A stretch of 64,000 bases of DNA, taken from the NCBI GenBank assembly GCA_023053685.1, contig JALIGW010000010.1, positions 10,925,919 to 10,989,918 on the forward strand, in the 5' to 3' direction. The position numbers and the translations under genes are program-made. Shown piece after piece: positions 47,155-56,017 of this stretch (within the stretch, counting starts at the first letter, position 1; every line of letters begins with the position of its first letter). Under the pieces are notes generated by a model. The model was given only the letters and a program-made list of their open reading frames with translations, did not search any database and was not told the DNA's origin. This DNA comes from Diadophis punctatus similis. Its lineage: Eukaryota; Chordata; Lepidosauria; Squamata; Dipsadidae.

Positions 47155-48135
47155 CAGATATTTTAAATGAGTAGTCCTTAATGGTACCACATCCACATGG
47201 AGGGAAGTAAGCAGTGGGGTACCACAAGGTTCTGTCTTAGGCCCAGTAGTCTTCAATATTTTCATAAATGACTTAAATGAGGGAATAGAAGGAGAACTCG
47301 TTAAATTTGCAGATGACACTAAACTGGCAGGAATACCAGAAGACAAGCTCAGGATCCAAAAAGATCTTGACAGACTTGAACAATGGGCCCTATCCAACAA
47401 AATGAAATTTAATGTGGAGAAAAGCAAAATTTTACACCTGGGCCAAAAAAACCAAAGGTACAAGTACAGATTAGATGAAACCTGGCTCCAAAACAGTGAC
47501 TGTGAGAGGTACCTCGGAGTCTTCATGGACAATCACTTAAACATGAGTCAGCAGTGTGCAGCAGCCGCCAAAAAAGCTAATACAATCCTTGGTTTTATAA
47601 ACAGAGGCATAGAATCAAAATAATGTGAAGTATTAGTACCACTTTATAAAGCCTTGGTAAGACCACATCTAGAATATTGCATCCAGTTTTGGTCATCACA
47701 TTACAAAAAAAGTGTTGAGACTTTGGAAAAAGTGCAAAGAAGAGCAACTAAGATGATTATAGGCCTGGAGGCTAAAACATATGAAGAACAGTTGGAAGAT
47801 TTGGGGTTGGCTAGTCTAGAGAAAAGAAGGACTAGGGGAGACATGATAGCAGTATTCCTATATTTGAGAGACTGCCACAAAGAAGAGGGGGTCAAAAGCA
47901 CCAGACGGCAGGACAAGAAACAATAGATGGAAAGTAATCAAGCAGAGAAGCAACCTGGAATTGAAGAGAAACTTCCTAACAGTGAGGACAATTAACCAAT
48001 GGAGCAGCTTGCCTTCAGACATTGTGGGTGCTTCATCACTGGAGGTTTTTAAGAAGAGACTGGACAGTCACTTGTCTGAAATGGTATAGGATCTCTTGCT
48101 TGAGCAGCTAGTCCCTTCCAGCTCTATTCTGATTC
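47155..48135 (+). pseudogene. CR1-L3 LINE, reverse transcriptase 3' half
   Basis: Frames read PQGSVLGPVVFNIFINDLNE, KFADDTKLAG (catalytic box intact), WALSNKMKFNVEKSKILHLG and RYLGVFMDNHLN to a TAA at about 47623. They continue with [43 protein letters not shown]. The 3' end has CTGGAGGTTTTTAAGAAGAG and CTTCCAGCTCTATTCTGATT. One stop and at least one frameshift. The longest CR1-L3 copy in the window. Confidence 0.9.
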
Positions 48136-48149
48136 TACAGTATCTAGAA

Positions 48150-48154
48150 CAGGG
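48150..48154. repeat. Gypsy3 composite target-site duplication (left)
   Basis: CAGGG, matching 60119-60123. Confidence 0.8.
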
Positions 48155-48551
48155 TGTTGTGGCCCGCCAGCAGCCTGTGCAGTTGATAGCGGATCCTGTT
48201 CGAGAGGAGACTGACTTGGTGTTGCGCCAGCGGCCTGTGCAGTTGGCGCCAAAGTCGGACAGTGAGGAGGCTGGCGAGGACTCGGTGCCAGAGGCAGAGG
48301 TTCATCCAGGGCCTTCGGAACCTCCAGCACCTCATAGCAGTGATGAGGGAGAAGAGGCTTCTCCTCTTCTGAATGCAAAGGCATGCAGAGCTGCCAAAAG
48401 GCAGGAATGGTTACTCCAGAGGAGGTCTTGGGAGTAAGACTTGGGGCTAATTGGCCACTCCCCTAATCTACTTAAGGAAAGCAGAGGCAGCTGAATCCTC
48501 TGCAGGAAACAACATTTGAGAATCCGTCTTGAGTGCCTCGTGTCTGGAATA
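48155..48551 (+). repeat. Gypsy3 LTR-A, 3'-truncated
   Basis: Starts TGTTGTGGCCCGCC. Contains the Pol tail frame (EDSVPE, PGPSEP), TACTTAAG at 48469 and GCAGGAAACAA at 48502-48512. It breaks off shortly after GTGTCTGGAATA and is joined to the RNase H region. Confidence 0.9.
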
Positions 48552-48559
48552 ATTCGTGT

Positions 48560-49750
48560 AAGTAAGGACGGACCACAAGAATCTGGAGTTTCTGCAAACA
48601 GCGAGGAAACTCAATCAGAGACAGATTCGGTGGTCCTTCTTTGTACACTTCCACATTAAGGTCACCTACATTCTGAGTGGGCACAATCAACAGGCGGACG
48701 TGCTCTCCAGAAAACCGGAATATGCCCACGCCTCGGACCCGCTTCCACCTCGGACTATCCTGCCCGCCGAGTCCTTCGTGACCATCCACGAACCTGTTGA
48801 TCTATGGGCACAGAACTGGGAGGCACAATGGCAGGATGAGTATATGGCAGAACGGAAGCAAGAGCTTGGGTCCGAGTCTCCCTGGACATTTTCTGAAGAT
48901 CTTCTAAGATACAGGGAGAAGCTGTACATCCCGCCAGACACGCTCCAGGGTCTTATTTTATCCCAGTGCCACAACAACCCCGTGGCAGCACATTTCGGTC
49001 TGTTCAAGACACTCAATCTTGTCTCACGGAACTTTTGGTGGCCTAGACTCCTTCACGACATACAGTCCTACGTGACTTCCTGTGTGCATTGCCGACAGGC
49101 CAAGTTGGCCACGGGAGCTCCCCCTGGACTGCTTCAGCCCTTGCCGACACCAGAGAGAACCTGGGGTGCCATCTCGATGGACTTCCTCATGGACTTGCCC
49201 CCGTCAAATGGCTTCACGACCGTGTTCGTGGTGGTGGACATGCTGACGAAGATGGCGCATTTCATCCCCTGTCAAGAATTGCCGACAGTGTGCGCCACTA
49301 CCCGCATGTTCATCCAGCATGTCTTCCAGCTACACGGTCTACCGGATAGGGTCATGTCAGACAGAGGGGCCCAGTTTACCACCCAATTTTGGAAGGGGCT
49401 GATGATGGCCTTAGACGTCCAGATTTGTTTGTCGTCAGCTCATCACCCTGAAACCGAAGACGGTACTGAGAAGGTGATTGGGATATTGCAACAATATCTG
49501 TGCTGTTTTGTAAACCAGCAAGAAGATAACTGGGCGGAATACTTGGCAGTCGCAGAGTTCGCTTTCAATAACTCGCAACATACATCTACTCAGACCACCC
49601 CTTTCCTGGCCAATTTGGGCTATCACCCCCGATTCTTCCCACTCACGCCCTTGACTCCCCAGTTCTGGCAGCGGAGGACTTCCTGGCCGAATTACAGTCT
49701 GTTCACCAATTGGTGAAACGGTACCTCACCAAGGCCAACGAGGACTACAA
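48560..49750 (+). pseudogene. Gypsy3 first pol fragment: RNase H end and integrase
   Basis: Starts at DHKNLEFLQT-like text and continues in a 338-codon frame (48700-49716). It has the H-H-C-C zinc segment with AHFGLFKTLNLVSR and CVHC, the core Asp in SMDFLMDLPP, Asp in VMSDRGAQF and Glu in DGTEKV. The frame breaks after SVHQLVK-like sequence and jumps to LTR-B text at about 49755, so chromodomain and C-terminus are deleted. Catalytic residues are all present. Confidence 0.88.
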
Positions 49751-49754
49751 AAGG

Positions 49755-50137
49755 GCCCTCTTCTGAATGCAAGGGCACGCAGAGCTGCCAAAAGGCAAGA
49801 ATGGTTACTCTGGAGGAGGTCTCCTCAGGAGTAAGACTTGGGGCTAATTGGCCAATCCCTTGTCTACTTAAGGAAAGCAGAGGAAGCTGAATCCTCTGCA
49901 GGAAACAACGTTTGAGAATCATGTATCCGTCATGAGTGCCTCGTGTCTGGAATATCTCTGCTCTGCTTTTCTGCCTCGGCTTGCTTATCGAGGAAGACTT
50001 TTAGGCATTTTGCCAAGCCTTTGAAACTTCGTGAGATAACAAGAACTAATTGCATTGCTATGATTTAAGACTTTCTGAACTTATGCCAGCTGTTAATGAT
50101 GATTAATTAGCAGCTGAGTTTTTGCAAGAGAAGATTG
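49755..50137 (+). repeat. Gypsy3 LTR-B, left piece
   Basis: Starts inside the LTR (CCCTCTTCTGAATGCAAGGG). Contains GCAGGAAACAA at 49898-49908 and ends at TTGCAT where the L2 tail begins. The LTR-C equivalent continues TTAGATTTGTGTG, which resumes here at 54948. Confidence 0.88.
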
Positions 50138-50228
50138 CATTTGTTTGTTTGTTTGTTTGTTTGTTTGTTTGTTTGTTTGTTTGTTTGTTTGTTTGTTTGT
50201 TTGTTTGTTTGTTTGTTTGTTTGTTTGT
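50138..50228 (-). repeat. (AAAC)n tail of L2 copy 3
   Basis: On the plus strand about 22 GTTT units; on the minus strand the tail of an L2 LINE, followed by a short AACC run. Confidence 0.95.
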
Positions 50229-50404
50229 TTGTTTGGTTGGTTGGTTGGTTTAGCTTATATGCTGCCCAATTCAGCATGGACTTAGGGCGGCTCACAACCA
50301 GAAACCAACAAAAACATAATAAAAGCATCTAAAACATCTAAAAACATGTTAAAATATATCACAGTTATAAAATCTGTACAATCACACATTTTCTCTATGG
50401 GTTA

Positions 50405-51835
50405 TTAGTTCCAGGACTGCCAGAAGAGCCAGGTTTTAACGGCTTTTCGGAAGGCCAGCAAGGTGGGGGTGGTACGGACCTCAGGCAGTAGTTGGTTCCA
50501 AAGAGCCAGAGCAGCCACAGAGAAGGCCCTTCCCCATGGTCCCTCCAGCCGACACTGTTTGGCTGACAGGACCCGGAGAAGCCCAACTCTGTGGGATCTT
50601 ACTGGTCTCTGGGACATGTGAGGTAGCAGACGGTCTCGTAGATAATCTGATCCTGAGCCATGTAGGGCTTTAAAGGTCATAACCAACACCTTGAATTGTG
50701 TCCGGAGACCAATGGGTAGCCAGTGCAGCTCACGCAGTATGGGTGTAATGTGGGTGAATCGAGATGAACCCACCACAGCTCACACCGCTGCATTCTGGAC
50801 TAGCTGAAGTCTCCGAACACTCTTCAAGGGTAGCCCCATGTAGAGCGCATTGCAATAATCAAGACATGAGGTGATAAGGGCATGAGTGACCATGAGTAAA
50901 GCCTCCTGATTGAGGTAGGGTCGCAATTGGTGCACTAGGCGGACTTGTGCAAAGGTCCCACTAGCCACAGCTGTCAGATGTTGTTCTAAAGTTAGCTGTG
51001 GATCTAGGAGGACATCCAAATTGCGAACCCACTCTGAGGGGATCAATCTTTCTCCCCCCAGGACTAAAGAAGGACCATCAGTATGGTCCTTCGGAGGAAA
51101 TATCCATAGCCACTCAGTCTTCTCAGGGTTGAGCTTGAGCTGATTGACTCCCATCCATATCCTCACCTCAACCAGGCACCGGCACATCACTTCTATCGCT
51201 TCACTGAACTGACATGGGTTGGATATATATAGCTGAGTGTCATCAGCATATTGATGGAAACTCACCCCATGTCGTCGGATGATCTCACCCAGTGGTTTCA
51301 TGTATATGTTAAATAGGATAGGCAAGAGGACCGAACCCTGAAGTACCCCACACACGAGGGGCCTGGGGGTCAACCTCTGCCTCCTGTCAACACCGATTGT
51401 GACCGTTCAGAGAGATAGGAGGAGAACCACTGTAATACGGTGCCTCCCACTCCCAGCTCTCTAAGCCAGCACACAAGGATACCATGGTCAATGGTATTGA
51501 AAGCAGCTGAGAGGTCAACTAGGATGAAGATACAAGAATAACCCCTATCTTGGGCTCGCCAGAGATCATCCATCAGAGTGACCAAAGCGGTTTCCGTGCT
51601 GTGGCCAGGCCTGAAACCCGATTGGAGAGGGTCTAGATTAGCCATTTCCTCCAACAACTGTAGGAGCTGGAGCGCCACCACTTTCTCTACAACCTTCCCT
51701 ATAAAGGGAAGGTTGGAGACTGGACAGAAGTTCTTTAAATCTGCTGGATCTAGGGAAGGCTTCTTGAGGAGGGGCCTCACCACCGCAACCTTCAATGGTC
51801 GCGGAACGAAATCCTCCCTCAAAGAAGTGTTGACC
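50405..51835 (-). pseudogene. L2-type ORF2 copy 3, reverse transcriptase
   Basis: Minus-strand frames, from 5': VVRPLLKKPSLDPADLKNF and TAFNTIDHGILV-like text (51370-51835); [25 protein letters not shown] and [11 protein letters not shown] (50780-51373); and ITPILRELHWLPIGLRTQFK (50405-50776). The YADD box is intact but the frames are shifted. The first part of the RT entry continues at 54499-54947 upstream of the L1 insertion. Confidence 0.87.
51821..51835. repeat. Target-site duplication of ORF1-only L1 copy A (left)
   Basis: AAAGAAGTGTTGACC, identical to 54484-54498. The first As may belong to the poly(A) on the right side. Confidence 0.93.
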
Positions 51836-51901
51836 GACTTCCGGTTCCGGATCGCTGCATCGCGGACGCTCCTCGTTGAGCGCCTTTCCCTTTCCCCGTT
51901 A

Positions 51902-51930
51902 AAGCCGCCAGAACAGCTGTCTGGCGGCTT
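51902..51930 (+). promoter_or_regulatory. 5'UTR stem-loop of ORF1-only L1 (copy A)
   Basis: AAGCCGCCAGA, loop ACAGCTG, TCTGGCGGCTT. Same stem as in copy B. Confidence 0.8.
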
Positions 51931-52524
51931 GAAAGTCTCTGCCCCGGGCAAAGGGGAGAGATGAGAGCCGGACAGGTGGGGTAGAGCCCCCCCTAGTGCC
52001 CCAAGTGTCAGCCAGGGGCGCGAAAGGTGAGGGCTCCCCAGCTAGCCTGTCTCTTGCTCCGGGGACTTGGAAACCTCCGCTTTTGCGGAGCAAGATGCTG
52101 TGACCACCCGCTGCTTCGTGAATGGGATTACAACTACTTAATTGTTTAAACAAGCAGACAGAGAGAGACAGGATTTTAAAGGGCAAGTACAGATTTTTTT
52201 TTTCTTTCAACTCCACTGCTGATTTTCACTTCGGAAGAAACTAAGTAACAGTTATTAGGCTACAACATGGCGATCGGAGAAAGTGGGAGGAGAAGTGAAA
52301 GTAACTTTCGTTTCCCTAGCAGCTTTTTTTCTTATGGAAATTTTTGATTTTGAAAGTTGGCTTTACTCTCTCTGTCTCCCGATTTTGGATTAAATAATAA
52401 CTGACAATTTTTAAAAAAATAAAATTCTATCTGGCTTTGGAATTTGAAAGAATTTTAAAAGAAATTTAAAAGAACTTTAACTAGAGGCTTGGCTTTTTCT
52501 TTGTTCACCACTGGAAATACTAAA

Positions 52525-53646
52525 ATGGCTTCAAAATCTGGAAAGATGGTTTTGAATAAAAGAATGGATTATTCATCTGGTTATATTTCTAAAATGCAAC
52601 TTACCACTGAGTTAACACCCCCAAAGTCTTTAACACCTGAAAATTTAATAAGTACCTTAAAGATTATGAAAGATGAACTTATTGTTGAATTTAACCAAAA
52701 AATTAGTGAAATAGATAATAAAATGCAGGCTGCTTTAAAGAATATTGACCAACAAATTAGAAATGATGTGTTGGAGGTATGTAAAGGTCTAGCAACAAAT
52801 ATTGAAGTTTTGGCAAACCGCATTGAAGAAAACAAACAAGTTTTGACAACTTCAGTAGAATACATAGATAAAATACAAAATGACTTTGCAAATTTTGAAA
52901 CAGAGGTGTTAATGACGCAATTCAGATCCATGGAATTTGCCATAAGGGTCAGGGGGTTGAAAGAAGGATTATATGAAGATTTGAAAGGAAGGATGGTGGA
53001 AGCTTTGGAGCAGGTGTCTGGACTGTCTAAAGAAGAACTAGCCAGGCAAATTGATAAAATATATAGAATCAACTCCTGGTATGCAAAACAAAAACACCTA
53101 CCAAGGGATATCGTAATATACTTTACTACAAGAGCCTTACGGAATAGGATTATACAGGCGACGTTTAAGAATAACCTGCAGGTGAATGGCCAGGAACTGA
53201 TGATATGGAAAGAAATTCCCTCTAAAATGCTCAAAGCCAGAAAAGATTATACCTTTCTGATTGATGAATTTAAAAGGTTAAATTTACATTACAAATGGGA
53301 AGCACCAACAGGAGTTGCAGTGAAATTTCTGGGGAAAAGATATCGGCTTAATACAACAAAGAAAGCTACTGAATTTTATGTCAACGTCTTAAAGGCTGAT
53401 ATATCCAAGATTCCAGAGGAAAGATGTATGAAAACAAAAGAGGAGGAGGAGGGAAAGCCATCCCTTCCTCTTCAAATCGAAACAGATTTACAAAATTTAA
53501 ATGATTGGCAGAGCCAGACAGATGTCTACAGTGTGGAAAAGGAGATGGAAGATCGGGGTCAGATGGGAGGCGAGCTGACAACTACAAAATTATCAAGTTA
53601 CAAAAAGATGCAACCATCATCAAGATACAACAAGATGCAGTGTTGA
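52525..53646 (+). CDS. L1-type ORF1 protein (copy A), intact
   Basis: 373 codons from the ATG of MASKSGKM, chosen because copy B shares it; an upstream in-frame ATG at 52489 adds 12 codons. Coiled coil at about residues 35-135, then an RRM-like segment with MTQFRSMEFAIRVRGLKE, then a C-terminal domain with INSWYAKQKHLPRDIVIYF and WKEIPSKMLKARKDYTFL. This is the L1 ORF1p nucleic-acid chaperone layout. Between copies, LEVCKGL is identical although five of seven codons differ, showing protein-level constraint. No disabling change is visible. Confidence 0.92.
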   Translation: MASKSGKMVLNKRMDYSSGYISKMQLTTELTPPKSLTPENLISTLKIMKDELIVEFNQKISEIDNKMQAALKNIDQQIRNDVLEVCKGLATNIEVLANRIEENKQVLTTSVEYIDKIQNDFANFETEVLMTQFRSMEFAIRVRGLKEGLYEDLKGRMVEALEQVSGLSKEELARQIDKIYRINSWYAKQKHLPRDIVIYFTTRALRNRIIQATFKNNLQVNGQELMIWKEIPSKMLKARKDYTFLIDEFKRLNLHYKWEAPTGVAVKFLGKRYRLNTTKKATEFYVNVLKADISKIPEERCMKTKEEEEGKPSLPLQIETDLQNLNDWQSQTDVYSVEKEMEDRGQMGGELTTTKLSSYKKMQPSSRYNKMQC

Positions 53647-54299
53647 AGTTTATTGGACAGATGGTTGCCATTATGACTGTACTTTTCTTTTTCCCTTCTT
53701 TCCTTAATTTTTTTTTCTTTTCTTTACTTCTTGCATTCTTTTTTTTTTCTTTTGTTTTTTTTGGGGGGCTTATTCAAAGTATTATTAATTCTTTTTAAAG
53801 ATTTAGAACTTTTTTGAACCTAATAATTTAATACATAGTAACATTATGTTACTAATAGAGTGGTAGAATTTATGATGAAGTTTAAGGTTTTTGTATTATT
53901 ATTTAGTTATTTTTTGTGTAATATCAATTTAAGTTTTATTTAATTGTGAGAAAGATTTGGAATTGTTATCTATCCGGTTATAAAATATTACAATTAGATT
54001 TAACATTTTTTTTTTGGGAGGAAGGTTATTTAAAGTTTGGAATTAGTGCTTATAATCTGATATATAGTAATAGTATGTTATTTATATACTGATTGATTTT
54101 ATGATGAAGTTTAAGGTTTTTGTATTTAATACTTAGTCATCATTTATGTAATAATCATTTAATTCTTAGTTAACAGTGAAGAAATGTTGTGAAGGGTAGA
54201 TGATTGAAAGGAGGAGGAAGGAATTTTTATTAGTGTACAATTTGGAGTTGAAGTTTTAAAAAAATAAGGTGGAAGTCAAAATTTTTTAATTTAATTTAA

Positions 54300-54380
54300 A
54301 TTTATTTTATTGATATTATGCCCTGTACTCTCTCTGGGAAGTCCGGGGGGGAGGGGGGGAGGGAAAGGGGTGGGTTAGGG
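54300..54380 (+). promoter_or_regulatory. G-rich tract in 3' UTR of ORF1-only L1
   Basis: Runs of 4-7 G (GGGAAGTCCGGGGGGGAGG, GGGAAAGGGG, TGGG, GGGGGGAG) within about 60 bp. The same tract is on the minus strand of copy B near 7780-7835. A G-quadruplex-forming potential is likely; mammalian L1 3' UTRs also carry a G-rich polypurine tract. Confidence 0.65.
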
Positions 54381-54483
54381 GGGAGAAAAATTAAAAAAAT
54401 GTTTGTACTTTCTATTTAATGTTTAGCTATTATCTATGTAATTTTGTACTAATAAAACTTTTTGGAAAAAAAAAAAAAAAAAA

Positions 54484-54498
54484 AAAGAAGTGTTGACC
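54484..54498. repeat. Target-site duplication of ORF1-only L1 copy A (right)
   Basis: AAAGAAGTGTTGACC after the poly(A). The L2 LINE resumes at 54499. Confidence 0.93.
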
Positions 54499-54947
54499 AA
54501 TGCCTGGAGCCAGCCTCGTGACACCTCCCTGCTGGATGCAACCAGCCAGGAGGGGCACAGGTCCAACATACAAGTGGAGGAGCTCATCGCTCCCATAGCC
54601 TTGTCCACTTCCTCAGGGGTCGCAGGCTCAAACTCTTCCCATATAATAGGACTAGGACTTGCCCCTGTCATCTCGGTCTGTATTGCCCAATCAGAGTCCA
54701 GGTCAGTCCGAATCTGAGCGACTTTATCTACAGAAACTGTACAAATTCCTCAGCTCTGCCCTGTAAGAGTTCCTCCCTTCCCCCCGAATTCAGAAGGGAG
54801 TGAGTTACCCTAAAAAGGGCGGCTGGGCTTGAATCCACGGATGCAATAAGGGCAGAAAAATGCGCACATTTTGCAGCTCGTGTCACCACTAGATAAGACC
54901 TAATGAAGGTTCTTAGAAGTGTTCGGTCAGATTCAGATTTACTGGAT

Positions 54948-55055
54948 TTGTGTGTGTGTGTCTCCACTACTAAGCCAGTTATTAATAGTAATTTATTGAT
55001 TAAATTAAGTTCGAACAAATTGTGTGTTTGCTATGTTCTTAACTGGGGCAGAACA
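54948..55055 (+). repeat. Gypsy3 LTR-B, right piece (end of U5)
   Basis: Resumes TTGTGTGTGTGTGTCTCCAC and ends GGGGCAGAACA at 55055, matching the end of LTR-C at 60118. Confidence 0.9.
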
Positions 55056-55057
55056 GT

Positions 55058-55068
55058 TTGTTTCCTGC
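55058..55068 (+). promoter_or_regulatory. Gypsy3 self-priming primer-binding site
   Basis: TTGTTTCCTGC after a 2-nt spacer (GT) from LTR-B. It is the exact complement of GCAGGAAACAA in LTR-A (48502), LTR-B (49898) and LTR-C (59548), 33 nt downstream of TACTTAAG. Confidence 0.8.
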
Positions 55069-55095
55069 CACAAACACACACAAATCCTAATTACC

Positions 55096-55910
55096 ATGGA
55101 TAGTTGCGTGCCGAGAATGCCCAGCTCCAGCAGCAATTAGGTGTGATGGCAGTTCACCTGGCTCAGCTACAAGCTCAGATGGGACAACCCACCCCTCCTC
55201 CTCCTTCTCCTTGGAGAAACTGCCCGGTAGCTGTGCCAGACAAGTTTGCTGGAGATATGGCAATGTTCCCGGCTTTCCTCGGACAATGTATGCTCTTTAT
55301 TAGCTTGAGAGCTGAAGACTTTCCCCATGACCAGGATAAAGTAGGGTTTGTTAACAACCTGCTCTCCGGCTCTGCAGCTCGTTGGGCCATGCCCCTGTTG
55401 GTCCACAACAGCCTATTGCTGAATGACTTCCAGGGGTTTTGTGAACTGTTGTGGGAAATGTATGAAGACCTGATAAAAGCACAAACTGCCACCAGACTTT
55501 TAAAATAAGGCCAGCAACCTCTTCAGACTTATATCAGCAAATTCCGATTGCTCAGCCAGGACTCAGCCTGGAATGAGGCAGCTCTCATGGACGCGTTCCA
55601 GGATGGCTTATCAGAGTCATTACTTGATGAGTTGGCTAGAGTAGACCTGCCTCCGACGCTGAACGAGTTGGTGCATCTGTGCCTCCGCATTGATGTGAGG
55701 TTACAGAGGCAGACCTCTCGTCATGCCCCCCAGCAACCCCGTGTGGACTCTGTGTCATGTGAGACTCTGGCTTCACGGGAGGAGCCCATGGAACTCGGTG
55801 CAGCCAGACCCCGCCTGTCCAGTGCCAAAAAGGAAAGACGATGGGCAGGGGGGTTTTGCTTCTACTGTAGGGAGTCTGGATATTTCGCAGCCTCTTGCCC
55901 CAAAAAGTGA
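55096..55910 (+). pseudogene. Gypsy3 gag
   Basis: ATG at 55096, a frameshift within the first ten codons, then ENAQLQQQLGVM and capsid with VPDKFAGDMAMFPAFL and DFPHDQDKVGFV. A TAA at about 55506 interrupts, followed by KFRLLSQDSAWNEAALMDAF and REEPMELGAARPRL. The knuckle reads C-FY-C-RESG-Y-FAAS-C, so the zinc-binding His is Tyr. Clearly homologous to Gypsy2 gag. Dead copy. Confidence 0.87.
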
Positions 55911-56017
55911 CGAAGAGCATCGGCTCCTGAGCTGGCACCACAGCTGCAGCCTACCCTGTTGGGAAACGACCGGCACCCGATCTAGGGGAGACTCTGGGTC
56001 GGGCATGCAAAAACACA

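Larger units (their letters stand above)
51836..54483 (+). mobile_element. ORF1-only (half-L1-like) retrotransposon, copy A
   Basis: Complete 2.65-kb insertion in an L2 LINE with a 15-bp duplication and a poly(A) of about 20. 5' UTR 51836-52524 starts GACTTCCGGTTCCGG (an ACTTCCGG ETS/GABP-like core). ORF1 is at 52525-53646. The 3' UTR of about 830 bp has GGGAAGTCCGGGGGGG and further G runs, then TTTGTACTAATAAAACTTTTT. No ORF2 sequence is present. Full-length similarity to copy B at 7695-10269, including the junction after ORF1, shows a family rather than a chance deletion. Confidence 0.93.
50138..54947 (-). mobile_element. L2-type LINE copy 3, split by an ORF1-only L1
   Basis: Minus-strand L2 with pieces 50138-51835 and 54499-54947 once the 2.65-kb L1 derivative is removed. 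5'-truncated near 54947 at CAGATTTACTGGAT, where LTR-B resumes. The empty site is known from LTR-C. Confidence 0.9.

Noticed and set aside
50135..50332. Phe-Val-Cys-Leu repeat frame
   Set aside because: Translation of the (TTTG)n L2 tail.
51578..51964. Plus-strand 128-codon frame over L2 copy 3 and the start of the L1 insertion
   Set aside because: Antisense to the L2 RT and crosses an insertion junction.
53505..53798. Phe-rich 97-codon frame after ORF1 of copy A
   Set aside because: Overlaps ORF1 in another phase and then reads T-rich 3' UTR; copy B has no counterpart.
49755..55055. Interpreting LTR-B as two separate solo LTR fragments
   Set aside because: The two pieces join without gap or overlap when compared with LTR-C, and the intervening DNA is an L2 with its own tail, so one split LTR is simpler.
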